This document shows, in pieces, positions 30,782 through 42,815 of a DNA stretch of 64,000 bases (position 1 is the stretch's first letter; every line of letters begins with the position of its first letter). Location of the stretch: the NCBI RefSeq assembly GCF_001641265.1, contig NW_020167524.1:1652044-1716043 (forward strand), read 5' to 3'. The notes beneath the pieces were generated by a model, which searched no databases, was not told the origin of the DNA, and saw nothing but the letters and a program-made list of their open reading frames with translations. Origin of the DNA: Pseudogymnoascus destructans (lineage: Eukaryota; Ascomycota; Leotiomycetes; Thelebolales; Thelebolaceae). The position numbers and the translations under genes were made by a program.

Positions 30782-31834
30782 TCATAGTCCCGTCTGATCC
30801 ACACTCATGGGGCTCCCGTCATTCTTCCTCCTGGCCCCAGCGCCCTTTAACTGGCCGGCCCTTCGCACTTTCTGCGGATTCGCCATCGCGGCATCATCGT
30901 CCTCCATATCTTCATCACTGTGGTTCCGCGCCGTATTAAGCACCTGCACGTTGTCTGGCCGACTGCGGAGCCATTGCATCCTGGGCCCACTGCGTGCCCG
31001 CTCACTGACCCTGAAGCCATAGATTCGTGGCTCGTACACCTTGCCTTTGCCCAAACCAGGGCCCAGGTTGTGTGCCAGCATACCATTTACCATTGGTTTC
31101 TCTTCACCATCCGAAGCCCGAGTTGGCGAGAGGACCTCGGTGGCCTTCTTGGAGAGGTCGTAGTCTGGGAAGGTCATGAGGAAGAGAGAACCGAAAGTCC
31201 GGCCAAAGAACGCGCCGTCCACGGTCTGGAACCGCGAGTTCGGTGGAACGTAAACGTCGAGACAGCTTGGGCAAAACAGCTTCACCGTGTCGTCTCCTGG
31301 CACATCAGATAGGCCCACTGGTAGAGTCCTGGCATGGTCGCAGTTCGTGCGCGGGCAGTTTCCGAAGTGAGAGAGCTCGTACTTCTCGCTCATCTGTTGG
31401 ATGCCAGCGCGAGAGCATATATAGCGCTGGTGGATGAGTCCATACAGCAATTCGGCCGAGGATTCGATAACTGAGAGATCCGACGTCATGCGGTTCTGGC
31501 GGCGCTCTGAAAGCCGACGTGCTGCGCTTTCAAGGGATTCATCGGGGTCCTCATCATCATCATCATCCTCCTCCTCCTCGGTGTCTTCGGGTTCAACATC
31601 TAGAATCATCTTGGAGGGGTCAGCATTGAAATTGGCAATTCAAAAAATCTGGCGAAAGGAAGACGTAATGCGTACCTCTAATGCCTCTTTATACATTGGG
31701 ACCTGGCCCTGTAGGCCCGTAAGATTGAAGTCATCTTCAATAAAGTCTTCCGAAACTTCGGCGAAGTATTCGTGGCCCAGGAGAGAGCAGAACGAGGTGA
31801 TCCACGATTCGGGGCTGGCAGACGAGGACGACAT
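30782..31834 (-). CDS. casein kinase 2 regulatory subunit beta
   Basis: Two exons, 31834-31676 and 31609-30782, with a 66-nt intron (donor GTACGC, acceptor CCAAG), giving 328 aa. The opening SWITSFCSLLGHEYFAEVSE and FIEDDFNLTGL are diagnostic. An acidic insert (EEEEDDDDDED) follows residue 62. The zinc ribbon uses C138, C143 (CPRTNC), C166 and C169 (CPSC) and forms the beta-beta dimer. After it comes FGRTFGSLFLMTFPDY. The C-terminus is extended with PRIYGFRVSERARSG, as in fungal CKB1. The subunit stabilises the CK2 holoenzyme and directs its substrates. Confidence 0.95.
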
Positions 31835-33244
31835 CTCAAGCAGGCTACCGAAAGAATGCCTGATGATTTTATGCTCTCGTCCCTAAGCTTCACTGTGCCC
31901 TCTCAGCAGCGCGCTTGATTTTGTTATACCCGATATATAAACGTAGAGGCTCAGCAGCTATGGTATGGGAGCCTCAGCTGCAGTAGGAAGAAGGTCGGGG
32001 ATCAAAAATAGAGAGTCGGTACCCTATGTCGGATATCTGAACAGTATATTGATATACTCTGGGAGATTGAGGTAGTTGTCGCTTATCTGGAAGCAGAGCT
32101 GTTTGTGCTAGCGAAGATGCAGATCGCGGATGGCGGGGTCGAACTGCGATAATGCGTTTGCACGCGCTGTAGTCGGAGGGGGGAAAGTGGTCTTGGAGAG
32201 TGCAGCTATACTTTAGTTGCCCAATAGTAACAGCAAACTGATATGGAGAAGGTTCAATATAACCCCTGACAGTCGAAACGTTTGGTTTTCGCGCCTGGTG
32301 CTCTCTGATATCGCGGCTTCGCAATGAATTCCGAGCGTGGTGCTCTCATCAGCGCGCTAAAGCGTATTTGGGAAATACGTAAACGCCAAGCATAGCACGT
32401 GACAGTTTCCTTTTCTGAGAAATCAAAGGGCGTCAACAATGGTTTCTTGTTCTTTTTGGCATGGCTATCTCAAAGTTATTGAATTGCAGGATATAAAACA
32501 AAGGACTATTAGCTTGTTTTTAATATGCTACCCGACTGTTACTTTTGACATAAATAAGGGTCTATTTTTAGCTACTAAGCTAGACCTGAGGGGTAAGGAA
32601 AGGGACCAAGTCAACCTATTTTCCTCTATCAACACGCCATATGCCGGTATTTGTTCTGCAAGAAATCCCCATAGTGCTCCAGTAACTACAGGTATACTTT
32701 TAGATTATTTTATCCATCGCGGTTTCGGGAAAGGGGATATCTGGTGCTTCCTTCTGGTATCCACCAGAGACCGTAATGACGTCTGTCGGCGTCTTTATAA
32801 CCAATTTGAGAAACAATCCGTGGTTGAATGTGCCGCTTGAACCGGTTGGTTACCTCAAACTTGGCCAATTCTCGAAATAGTGCTCCTGGAGTGAATCCGT
32901 ACTTACTATCTGTGGAACGATTCACTTAGTGCACGGAATAAGCAGAGAGTAAATAGCGGTCTCTTGAAGCAAATACTATCAGTGAATAAACCCATTGCTT
33001 ATTATAGGAAGCCAGCGCGCGAACGATAATTGAATCTCCAGACTTCGGTTACTGAGTCTATTGACCACCTTCTACTTTCAACACAACACATGCATTCACA
33101 TCCCGAGGTTGATATTTGTTGATATCGGCTTCGATTACTGGATTCATCGATCACCCTCTTTCCAGGTTGATATTTATTTATATCGACTTCGGTTACTTTA
33201 TTGACCACTCTCTTCTTCAAACACTTCACATACAGTTCCAAGCC
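31835..33244. other. long spacer with imperfect ~60-bp repeats at the right end
   Basis: No gene supported; the 133-codon frame at 32439-32840 has no family resemblance. From about 33040 to 33220 a segment of form CTTCGGTTACT..ATTGACCA..CTCT followed by GGTTGATATTT is repeated three times imperfectly with a period of about 60-80 bp, just upstream of the monooxygenase relic. Confidence 0.55.
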
Positions 33245-35095
33245 ATGGCTTCGACAGACTCGAAGCGTTCTGAGCAGGTATTGAAATCATCCCATATGTA
33301 AACGATATCCAGCTCACAGTTTTCAGGTTTACGGCACCCGAATCTCCAAGGAAAATGGATATGATGCCAACAGTTACACATATTATCCCGTGGCCATTAT
33401 AGGCGCTGGGGAATCTGGCATTGCTATGGGTACAGTCAGGCATTGGCGAGACCTGGTGGATCAACAGATACCCCGGAGTGGCATGCGATATGTAAGATAT
33501 TATGTCTTAACTTCTGGGTTATATTCGTTTACATGCTAATATCATACACAGCCAAGCCGCTTTCTATTCATTCTCTTTTGCTCAAAATCACAAGCGGTCT
33601 TCGTTTTATCCTCCTGGGCCAGAGATTGTGAAATACCTCCAAGGAGTCTGCGAGAAATATGAAATTGTTGACAAAATTCAGCTTAATAGCAAAGTTACCT
33701 CATGCAGTTGGAACGACGCCGAAGGCCTCTGGGAGTTGACAATACATGAACTCGTCAACGGCGTTGGTGATTTAAGCAGCTATGATCGGGTCACTATGTT
33801 GAACAATCAAGGGGAAAGTTCAGTATTCGTCCGCTCAGAGAAAACCAGAGCCAAGATATTGATCAGTGCAGTTGGAGGTCTGGTAGAACCAAATTGCATG
33901 CCAGAAACTATTCCAGGAGTAGAGGACTTCCAGGGCGCCATCTTTCATTCTGCCAGGTGGAGATATGACGTTGATCTGAAAGATAAGAATATCCTCGTGG
34001 TTAGAACAGGCTGTAGTGCAGCTCAATTTGTCCCAGAGCTCACTAAAACATATGGGGCAATGGCAGTCACTCAGCTTATGCGATCGCCTCCCTGGGTGGT
34101 TCCAAGGCAAACTCTGCCGTTTGGATTTGGAGAGGAGAATTGGGAGGAATGGAGTCCGTGGTTGAATACGTACATTCCGGGATTTGCCAGACTCCGGAGA
34201 CTATATATCGCCACACGAGCAGAATATGACTGGAGACTGTTTGGGGACGTAAATACGCTGAAAAGGAGATAGCAAAACTTGAGGTAGCACTGGTTGATCA
34301 CATGAAGAAAAAGGTCCCAAAGAGGTATCATGAGGTAAGTGTTCCATTTTAATATTCGAATCTCGCAACCGCTGACTTTAAAAGATACTCACCCCGAAAT
34401 ATGGTGTTTGTTTGCAAGCGCCTTGTTATTGATGGGAAATGGTTTAATTCTCTGAATGATAAGAGGATCGTGCTATTTACTCTTCCACTTACCCATGTTC
34501 ACGAGGATCGAGTAACGCTTGGTCCTATTCGTGAATCGCAGACGGCCCAAGATGCAAAAGTTTCTGCGAACAGCACTGAAGTTGTTCGCGCCGATGTTAT
34601 CATCCTCGCCAACGGCTTCGATACATTGAACTGGTTCCATCGTCTGGAAGTCATTGGCCGCAATAGTTCAGTCCCTCGAAGAAGTTTTCAATGAGCGCGG
34701 CGGGCCTCAGATGTATATGGGCAGCGCCATGGACGGGTTCCCAAAATTCTTCGTTATCTTGGGGCCAAACACAGTGACGGGGCACATTTACACAGAGTGA
34801 GCATCCACATTCAGTATTGGTTCAACCAGTTTCATGGCATAGAAGAAAGAAGCTGAGCTGGAATGGACCGGCGACATTCAGAAGTCTCTCAAGAAATGGA
34901 TTTGGAATATTGGTGGCTGCAGAAACTGGTACAAAGGAGAAGACGGCTGGAATTCGACTGCATACCCGTAAGTCGACGAACCCCCTAGCATTTTTCATAC
35001 TGACTAGGATCGCAGATACTCTCAAGTGTGGTTATCACTTTTATGCATGTTCCCAAATTATAGGCATTGGAACTACAGATGATGATGATGATGAT
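33245..35095 (+). pseudogene. Baeyer-Villiger-type FAD monooxygenase, decayed
   Basis: Recognisable in order: SYTYYPVAIIGAGESGIAMG (FAD-binding GxGxxG), TWWINRYPGVACD, FYPPGPEIVKYLQGVCEKYE, ILISAVGGLVEPNCMP, PWVVPRQTLPFGFG, RVIDGKWFN-like RLVIDGKWFNSL, ILANGFDTLNWFHR, MYMGSAMDGFPKFFVILGPN and GGCRNWYKGEDGWNSTAYP. Between IAMG and the TWW block about 50 nt are missing and the frame shifts. The NADPH-binding GxG reads VVRTGCSAAQF, with Arg in place of the first Gly. Further frame breaks lie near 34255, 34420, 34675 and 34800. Several introns still have good ends (for example 33492 GTAAGA to CACAG, 34332 GTAAGT to AAAAG). The gene is a clear family member but not functional. Its loss may be recent, since most of the protein still reads. 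Confidence 0.85.
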
Positions 35096-35367
35096 ATTCA
35101 TTAACGTCCAGCGGGACGCGGGTGTAACCCGCGGCCCTAGGACCTGCCGAAGGGTATTGGGACGTGCTAAGCTATGGGTTTATGTACAGAGTATGACCTT
35201 AGAGAGCAGTTCTTGCGTGTTTGCGTGGCTGTAAGGCCCGTTGACTGAGCGCCTTCCCCGCCAGTTGGGATGGTGTCAGGTTTGCTAGTAGAGGGCGGTG
35301 TCTCGGAGGTTCTCCCGAAAGGGGGTGTATGCGGGACCGGTTGGTCTGATGTTATGAGCCACTGCGA

Positions 35368-35589
35368 GTGTGGTGTGTAGTGTGCCCTGCGGCCTTGCTG
35401 CGACTGGAAATGTTCCAGGGGCGTGAGAGGGTAGATCTCAAAGAAGCAGTTTGGGACCCTACGAACTTGGACGGCCACGAAGTTACTGTTCGGCCTGGAG
35501 ATGCCCTTTTCATCCCCAAGGGCTGGTGGCATAGTATCAAAAGCGAGGGTGACGGACTGAACGCATCAGCAAACTGGTGGTTCCGATAA
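35368..35589 (+). pseudogene. C-terminal fragment of a JmjC/cupin-8 hydroxylase
   Basis: The frame encodes DLKEAVWDPTNLDGHEVTVR then PGDALFIPKGWWHSIKSEGD and NASANWWFR, the typical end of JmjC-type Fe(II)/2-oxoglutarate oxygenases, including the third metal-ligand His in GWWHS. Nothing upstream supplies the rest of the fold (the HxD motif is not seen), so this is probably a remnant. Real coding starts near 35430; earlier residues of the frame look random. Confidence 0.65.
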
Positions 35590-35670
35590 CCGAAGGACTA
35601 TCAACATATTGAACGACTATTTAGCCTAGGTACAACTTGGAGAACAGGCTCATATCCAAGACCGTACTTC

Positions 35671-36409
35671 CTATGCCTTTGCCCTGGCGACGGCGCCGGC
35701 CTTCATACGCTTAAAAATGCTCAAATCGAGCAGCACAGGCTCGCCCATCCACGTCGCCCGCTGCGTATGGTCTCTCTCCTCATCGCTCACATCCTTCCCG
35801 TCCACAATCTCTTTGGTGTTCGGATGCACGAGTGTGCTCAGGGGACCGCGGTTGATCACCAGCCAAGGAATGAAGGCCCCGAACTGTGCAGGTGTGAAGA
35901 GGTTTACCTCGAACATCGCGATGGGATGGGGCCCGATGGGCTTGTCCCATAATTTGTAGATACGGAGTTCGGGGACTGTTGGGTGTTATTGATATGACCT
36001 CTTTCGAAGAGAGGTTTGGGGGGGGGGGTAGAGGAGTGGTAAAGGGTGGCAGAAAAGAACTGAGCAGCATGGCATACATTCGCGACGGATGCGTTCCCAC
36101 AATTCTCCCGCAAATTTGAGTTGGTAATCATTGCTCTGGAAGTAGTATATATGTACATCACTGTATTATATCAGTTATAATGCCACGCTCATAGGGAAGA
36201 ACGGCTTATTGTCACGTGGTTATGACTTACAATGCAGCATGCTCTCCATTTTTCAGCGGAGGAGTGAATTTGGTATAGCTGTCACTAAGCTTTCCTGTCG
36301 ATGGATTCTCAAAGCTCTTTCCGTCCTCAGAAAACTCATTCGGAAGGGGAGGGAGGTCGCGATAACCCTCGAGCGGGGAGGGGTAAGTATATAGAGTGGG
36401 GTCTGCCAT
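35671..36409 (-). CDS. DOPA 4,5-dioxygenase family protein
   Basis: Three exons: 36409-36231, 36160-36078 and 35975-35671, giving 188 aa (an in-frame ATG at 36421 adds four residues). Introns of 70 and 102 nt have GTAAGT/GTATGC donors and ATACAG/CAACAG acceptors. The reconstructed protein has the family blocks VHIYYFQSND (metal-ligand His), PIGPHPIAMFEVNLFTPAQF (second His) and FIPWLVINRGPLSTLVHPNT (third His region), then DHTQRATWMGEP. The family cleaves catechols such as DOPA in betalain/muscaflavin biosynthesis, but most ascomycete members have unknown substrates. The gene looks intact, unlike its neighbours. Confidence 0.88.
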
Positions 36410-37229
36410 AATGGAAGCCAACAGGTTCTCGAGTTAAATATACAGAAAATAAGATACAGATAACTTATGCCAAAAGATTGATACGGTAAATATATAGAAA
36501 CTGAAGCCTTTTTATGGTTCGTCCGCCCAGTTGGGGATTTCAAACGCATCTATAGCACCGCGGGGTATTGCGCAATGGATTCGGCTTAGTGGCGGGGTTC
36601 ACTGGTCATCATTACTAGAGCAGCATCGGCTTCAGGCGGACTTCTCAGGGTCTAAAACACCTTTAAATTGACGACAGCGTCACGTATCAAGCCATGTTCT
36701 GGTTCTGTTCATCTGCCATGTATATATATTTATTTGCCATCAAATATTACGGCTAAAACCCGCGCAGTTTGCCAGATGTTCCCGGTCCAGCCTCAATCCG
36801 ATGCTCATGCTTGGGCTTTTGGTCAGCCTCTGGCTGCCACCGTCGTCTCTCCTCAATAGCTTCCGAGAAATACATACCGCAAATAGTTTACAATGACAAA
36901 ATCGCATGCGGGCTTGACTCAAGTCCTTATGGTGAGAATGCCGCTTCCGGCTTTTGAGAAACTCGGTGGATCCTTTCATGGTAGGCTCCTTTCATGGCAT
37001 GCGGACAATCATCGTAACTCAAGGTCTTTGTCTATCTCGGAAAGACATTATCATGCTCTGAGTCTATTCTTCTCTCTCGAAAGAAAGAAGATTTTGTTGG
37101 TTGCGAGCGCATAATTATTTTCAGTCCCAGAGAGTTGTTTGGAGAATCGTCGTGATACGAGAATCAGTACATCTTCTACTCCACAGGTTCAAGTTATCCC
37201 CTATTATCCAGGAAGACGATTTACAAGCC
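36410..37229. other. intergenic, no gene seen
   Basis: Divergent spacer between the dioxygenase (-) and the DUF6590-like gene (+). Short open frames only, none with family resemblance. Confidence 0.45.
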
Positions 37230-38420
37230 ATGTCTGGAGACAATTGGCGGACGGATCCTAGCCGCGATGAAACGTCGTCGCGGTTTGTGAAGGGGATTAC
37301 TTCGACGAATTCGCGCCAATCTTCTCTAACGGGGATGACACCGATGAATTGGCGCCAACCTCCTGCAACGGGGATGACACAAAATCCCAGCAGGATGACA
37401 CAAATTCCCAGCACATCGAGTGGTCCCAATTATGGCTCCGGTGTCAGCACCATTAAATGTATACATGCATTCTTTCCCCTTACTGGTGAATTTATAACTA
37501 AACAACTTACAGTTATGGGATCGAGAACTCGCCATGAGTTTATGCCAGGCAGAATCGCTTGTGTTTGGAGCTTCACTGAGGATCATCTTAATTTGGCACG
37601 ATCCGACATAGACCGAAAGAAGGAGGATTTACTCACCCCGGATATTCCAGGAATGAAGGCAATGAATGTATTCGTCAAAATCCGCAAGGTTATTGTCATC
37701 GCGCGTTTTATCGACCATTGCATAGCATTGTAAGTTGTATACTGTTGACGGGTTGAAAGAGACCATGGAAGCTAAGGGACTGACCAAAACAGGCCAGTTT
37801 TTACGCACAAGGGGTTCGGGCTTGCTTCAAAACCAGAGATGAGGGGCGAATATGTGTCTATTCGAAACAAGTTCGATATTAATCCAAACGCCGAAACGGA
37901 ACATGGATGCATTTACACAACCACAACATCAGCAGAGGCTGGCCGGAAAAGCGTAGCCCCGTGTGCAAATGTTTGGTTTACATATCCCCAAGCGGTGTCT
38001 TATAGGAGTAGGGTTGAATTCCTTGGTAACTTGGACCCCGGATCCCTAAGCAAACTCTGCGAACTTTACATGATGGCGACTAAGGGTGCCCTATCAACCA
38101 CACTCATGGGGCTGGATCCTACGCTGTGGAGCAATGCGCCATACAGTCTTGGGAGTGAGAAGCGGCAACGCCCGGCAGACAAGACGGGCCCCGAAAAGCA
38201 GACAGGCCTAGTAAATACGGCCCAGCCCGTGAATCAAACATATTCGACGGCGGGACGGGAGCAGACTTATGCGGGTGCTGTACTCCAGCAAACAGCATCG
38301 GGAGCGGCAACGGCGCAAACAACTGGCATCGCTACAGGATTCCAACCTCTGAAGCGGGCCCGGGAACCTGAACCTTCGGATGATATATCCATGAACCCCG
38401 TCAAAAGAGTGAAAATGTAG
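37230..38420 (+). CDS. lineage-specific protein, possibly DUF6590-like
   Basis: Two exons, 37230-37729 and 37793-38420, with a 63-nt intron (donor GTAAGT, acceptor AAAACAG), giving 375 aa. The first 75 residues are Ser/Thr/Asn/Pro-rich with repeats of the form G-M-T-x-x-N. Residues about 80-250 are ordered: GSRTRHEFMPGRIACVWSFT, FVKIRKVIVIARFIDHCIAL across the splice, then PVFTHKGFGLASKPEMRGEY. The pattern PGR ... VVI ... CxxLPI-TxxGxG is like the fungal DUF6590 domain, whose function is unknown. The C-terminus ends in two basic clusters (LKRAREPEP, PVKRVKM) that look like a nuclear localisation signal. The frame is intact. It faces the next uncharacterised gene, which also ends in a basic cluster. 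Confidence 0.7.
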
Positions 38421-39053
38421 GAGTATACGGACATTGACACTCAGAGAGGGGTGAGATAGGGACGGGCGACGGATAAGTCGGTTTCCAGAAAGAAAACGGA
38501 CTGTTTTATTTGATTTTTCAGTAACAATGTGAATTGGATTTTTGCACAGAGTAGTTGGTGTCTTTGCTTACTGCTTCGGAAATTGGACTCATTTCCTCCA
38601 ACCGATTTTGAATATTCTTTTGGGGCTCTACTTGATAGTATATATGAATGTGGAGAATTTTATCTTCTGACCAGTCGACCTATGTTCATGCATGATACAG
38701 CTCTTTGAAAATAGGATACCCAAGAATCAAATCAGTGATGACTTGAGATTAAAGGCGAGAAGACCGTAAATAACGAACATATTCAAGATTATCAAACTAT
38801 ACTTCATTCTTGAAGGCCTAGGGGGTAAACAATTTATGATTCAAAACGCGGCGTGCAATCAGAACTAAATAACATACAAATAAAAGTAAAAACTTGAACA
38901 TTGTACTGAAGTAGAAAAACAGGAACAGCCCATCACCCGGAAATAAATAAATAAGACATAAGTCCCACATTGCGATACTTAACCATTCCGAACAAGGCAT
39001 ACTCTGCCTGGACACTTCTGCTCTAGAGTGTATCATAGTGCGCAGCGGTCCTC
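38421..39053. other. convergent spacer between two orphan genes
   Basis: AT-rich, non-coding; presumably 3' UTRs. No repeat or RNA recognised. Confidence 0.5.
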
Positions 39054-40891
39054 TTATCCTATCTTCCTCTTTTTATGTTGCTGTGAAGCTTCAATCTTTT
39101 TCTTCAAAGCTTCAGCCCGTGGAAAGGTCCAATTTGGGTCAGTATTCTCTGTAGTATGCCCCAACTGAGTGTGCTGCCCAGCAGTGAGACTCAATTCGCT
39201 TCCTGATGCAACAAATCGCGGCTCGCCTAATCCAGGTTGTCTAGAACCAGCTGTATTGTACACATTATTTGCCCACCCGGAAGAGAAGGGAGAGCGTGGA
39301 GAGTTTATTCCAATAGAGCGCCCATTTTGTCCTGCTGGTGGTAATGGCATTTCACTGGTGTAATTTTTGTCTTTAACGATTTTAGCTAATAGCTGAAGAA
39401 ACCCTCTTGTCTCTTGCATAACTCTCATCATATCGACTGCTGTCATGTAAATGGTGCCATATAATGTAGCTTCCGAAACCAGTGTTTCTGCAGTTTCTAA
39501 TGCGAAAGCCAACTTTTCCAGACTTGTTGCCAAGGGGGCTCTTCGAGCTTCAATCCTAGTATTGCGCACGGCGATTGCAGAGTTCCAAACTTCCGAAGGG
39601 TTTGCTTCGTGACTTATATTCAACTCCCGATGCAAATGCCGGGTCAGATCATCTACCGTTTGTCTTGCCTCGTCCATTTTTCTCGCGCGACCAAGGCCGG
39701 GAGTCCGGTCCAGCGCAAGTAGATGACCCAGTGTCGACTTCTGCATCTCGGCAGTCCAGGTCTTGAGCAAGTACTCCACAGAGTTGGGCTGCAAGGATCC
39801 AATTATATGACACTTTGTTCTGTAGTCGAAAGAAGCCGGTAAGTTAACCAGAGGAGCGCCTCTCCATCGGGCTTCATATCCAGCCAATCGTCTTCCATGT
39901 GTCGGTGCCAGCTACCCTCTACAGTCTGTCGACCCTCGGTCGCTGGCTGTCGTCGCTTCTCGAGTTGGTAGAGGTAATCGTATGGGGTCAATCTAAATTT
40001 ATCAGCACCTTCGACGCTATCGCCTGTATGGAGAATCTGCATAAACTCTACACGCTGCTTTTCATAACAAACCCCTGCTAATTTATTGGCGTAAGAAGTC
40101 CATACAGGTCTGGCAAGTTAGCGGCATCACAAATTAAATTGAAGACAACCTACAAAGCTACATAGTGCTCTTGAAACCGTGCCACAACAATAAATTTGCG
40201 CCTCTTGGAATAAATAACACCTGATTGTCGGTTTAGAGTGAGAAACGGCTTGTCGCACTCTCTCCACGTCCTGTCGAATGCATAATCTTGATGCCACATC
40301 ATTGAAATAATTGTGCCTGGTTGATATAACGCATGGTTGGTCCACCCTATATTCGTGCATTAGAAACACCTTGTTTTCCCCTGATGGTTTGTTTGGTTTC
40401 TTACTATCTGCACTGCGATATAACCCCGAATGTTCATTCGATTCGTATTTGTCTCCTCTATTGCCAAATGATGGATCCATAGGAAAGCCTCCATGAGTCC
40501 AATGCCCTCTCCGAATTGCTGGGTATGTATCAAAAACGGCGTCTGGGTCAGGCGAAAAGACTGACAATGGCCGATCAGGGGGCTGAGGACCGTTAATACC
40601 ATTGCCATCCCCATCTTGGGTGGCAAGAATTCCGGTTAAGCTAGTTGTTCCAGTTGTAACATTTGAGCCGGTTGTAACATTTGGACCGGTCAAATTCTCG
40701 TATCGCGCCGCCTGGTTCGTGTATGCTTTCGTAGCTAACCACTGTTTCTCAACAGCCTCCCACCTCATTTTCGCAGCCAGTGCATGTCTGCCTGCCATTC
40801 TTGCTTTATGTCTTGCCTCCTCAGCTTCGTAATTATCCATTCTTTCCCGTTCTGTCAAAGACATTTTGCCTTTGCCAAAGGGGTTGGCCAT
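39054..40891 (-). CDS. uncharacterised multi-exon gene, one splice junction unresolved
   Basis: Exon 1 starts at 40891 (MANPFGKGKMSLTERERMDN; an earlier ATG at 40942 is in frame) and reads to about 40162. A good intron follows: donor GTAGGT, GCTAAC branch site, acceptor TAGCAG near 40077. The next exon reads GVCYEKQRVEFMQILHTGDS ... FRLTPYDYLYQLEKRRQP. The last part, 39887-39054, is in another phase (NLPASFDYRTKCHIIGSLQP ... KKKIEASQQHKKRKIG), so a second short intron or an indel lies between about 39960 and 39870. A pair GTAGCT/ATGAAG of 45 nt would fit but is weak. The N-terminus is a charged helix, the middle has TTG repeats (NVTTGSNVTTGTT), and the end is a nuclear-localisation-like cluster. 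I recognise no domain. Confidence 0.6.
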
Positions 40892-40942
40892 CGCGCAGAC
40901 AATCTGTAAGGGAGGCTTGATAAAACGACGCTCGTCTGTCAA

Positions 40943-41722
40943 TTATGAGAAGTTTCGCTGCAGTTGCCCCTGGTACTTGATGCGAATGAAAAGGCAGCAG
41001 AAACTAAAAAGTTAAACAAACAGCCGCAAGGGGTGTTCACATCAGATTCGAGATATAGACCCCCGGGGAACACCCGAGGGGTATCATACAAAATCTACAA
41101 AGGCGACGGTTGTTATATTGACAAAGCCGACGATCAATAAGGGTTGGCGATATCTGAAAGCAGCAAAAGGTAGCAAGCGAACAAGACCAATGCAGCAGAG
41201 CACTTTTTAATAAAGAAACGTCCACACTAAGAAACAGGAATTTACCTCGAAAGGCTACATGTAAAACAATTGCTCTTGTCTGCAGCTGACGTATAATACG
41301 CAATCGGCTCATAAATAACTGACCACGAGGCCTCCCTGGGCCCTCAGCGCGGGGTTCTAAAGTTCAGTTGGCGGGCGATGGAATGGCACTGAGTGTGCCA
41401 CTCATTTGCCATGGCTGCGAGAAGCAAAACGCGCGCTTTGCGGTTGGGATTATGAGCCTGCCCGACCAAGGAAAGTGAATGGAGTTAGCCTTGTGGAAAA
41501 CCATCTTCCGAGACGGTTGGGTGGACGGCGATTGAAGGGGCGTATGAGGCAAAATTTTGATTATGTGTGTGAGAGCATTTGAGCTAGACGGTAAAACTCC
41601 ACCTCCACCGCTTATGAGCAATTAAGACACTTCAATAACAGTACCACGAGATTGGAAATAGAATAAAAGCAGATAGGCAATACAATACATTATTATCTCT
41701 TAAAAGGGTTGTTTGTTGGTAA
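40943..41722. other. intergenic, no gene seen
   Basis: Spacer between an orphan gene and the KDSR gene, both minus strand. No supported open frame. Confidence 0.5.
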
Positions 41723-42815
41723 TTAGGCCTTGAATGTGCTTGGATGCCCGTTCATCTTTCCATACTTCCGCACTTTCCCGTTAATATCTGCAGATATGAA
41801 ATAAGACACTAAGGCCACGATACAAACAAGTATGTTATCTATGACCCAGTTATTTCTCACCGAGCTGCCCCATGCTGAAGCTCTCATTATGGACCCAAGT
41901 AAGTTTGTCGTGATCAGGTACTCGCCGCTCTCCAGCCCTGAAATGGCAGTTGTAGCTACCGCATCCGGAGACTGCAGTGGGTCTGGTTCTTCCAGGATCT
42001 TGGTAATTGCCGGTTTCCCAATGTTCTCATGTGCAAAGCCCGGCGTGTCGATCGATCCCGGGAATACGGTGTGAACTTTGACTGAGTCGCTGTAAAGCAG
42101 AATCTCCTGGGATAGCGTATCACTTAACGAGCGCATCGCAGCTTTGCATGGAGAATATGCCGAGTATCCCACAATGGGGTAAAACGCGAGAGTCGTGGCC
42201 GTAAATATGAAATGTCTTTGTCTCTCACTCCTCGCTTCACCTGGTGCCAACCACTCCTTCAGTATTGCTTGCGCCATTTCTGCACTTGCCCAGTAGTTGA
42301 TATCCATCTGGTTTCTGAGCACCTTGCTGGGGGCATCTAAGAATAGCTGGGGTTCCGAGCTGCCAGCCATGCACCACACAACGTCGGGCGCGACACCACT
42401 GTTCCAAGCCATCACGTCAGTGACGATGCGGGTGGCTTCAGTGGCGTCTGTAAGATCGGCAGATATGTAGTGGAAGGTCTGGGTTGCAGAGGCTGCAGAA
42501 GCTTTGATTTCACTCAATGCTGCTTCAAGCTTACCAACGTTGCGGGCGACGATAACCACGTTGGCACCTTTCCCCGAGAGAATTTTCGCGACTGAGAGAC
42601 CCATTCCTTGTGATGCCCCTGTCAAGAGCACTGTCTACGGATCATCAGCTATGAAGGCCATGGGGGGACTTGGGGGATGAGTATTGTACCTTCCCAGCCA
42701 CATCGAAGTGGCTCTTGCGGCTGAGCCAACCCATTATGAACGCGCCGAGGCCAATGGCAAATATCAGGGAGGTTAAAGTCTTCCAGGAGATCGCGGAGAG
42801 GATATCGAGGCTCAT
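41723..42815 (-). CDS. 3-ketodihydrosphingosine reductase (KDSR/Tsc10-like)
   Basis: Two exons, 42815-42690 and 42634-41723, with a 55-nt intron (donor GTACAA, acceptor CGTAG), giving 345 aa. Residues about 10-30 form an N-terminal membrane helix (LTSLIFAIGLGAFIMGWL). The short-chain dehydrogenase fold begins with TVLLTGASQGMG (NADPH-binding TGxxxGxG). An N-containing helix (NQMDINYW) and the catalytic YSPCK (Tyr/Lys) follow. A second hydrophobic helix near the C-terminus (LVCIVALVSYFI) fits the ER-anchored family. The enzyme reduces 3-ketosphinganine in the second step of sphingolipid synthesis. Divergent from SAS10 across 426 bp. Confidence 0.92.

Noticed and set aside
32439..32840. 133-aa plus-strand frame as a gene
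   Set aside because: No recognisable domain, no splice context, AT-rich spacer.
35671..37733. Monooxygenase, JmjC, dioxygenase and DUF6590-like genes as a biosynthetic cluster
   Set aside because: No backbone enzyme (PKS, NRPS, terpene synthase), no transporter or regulator, and two of the four are broken.
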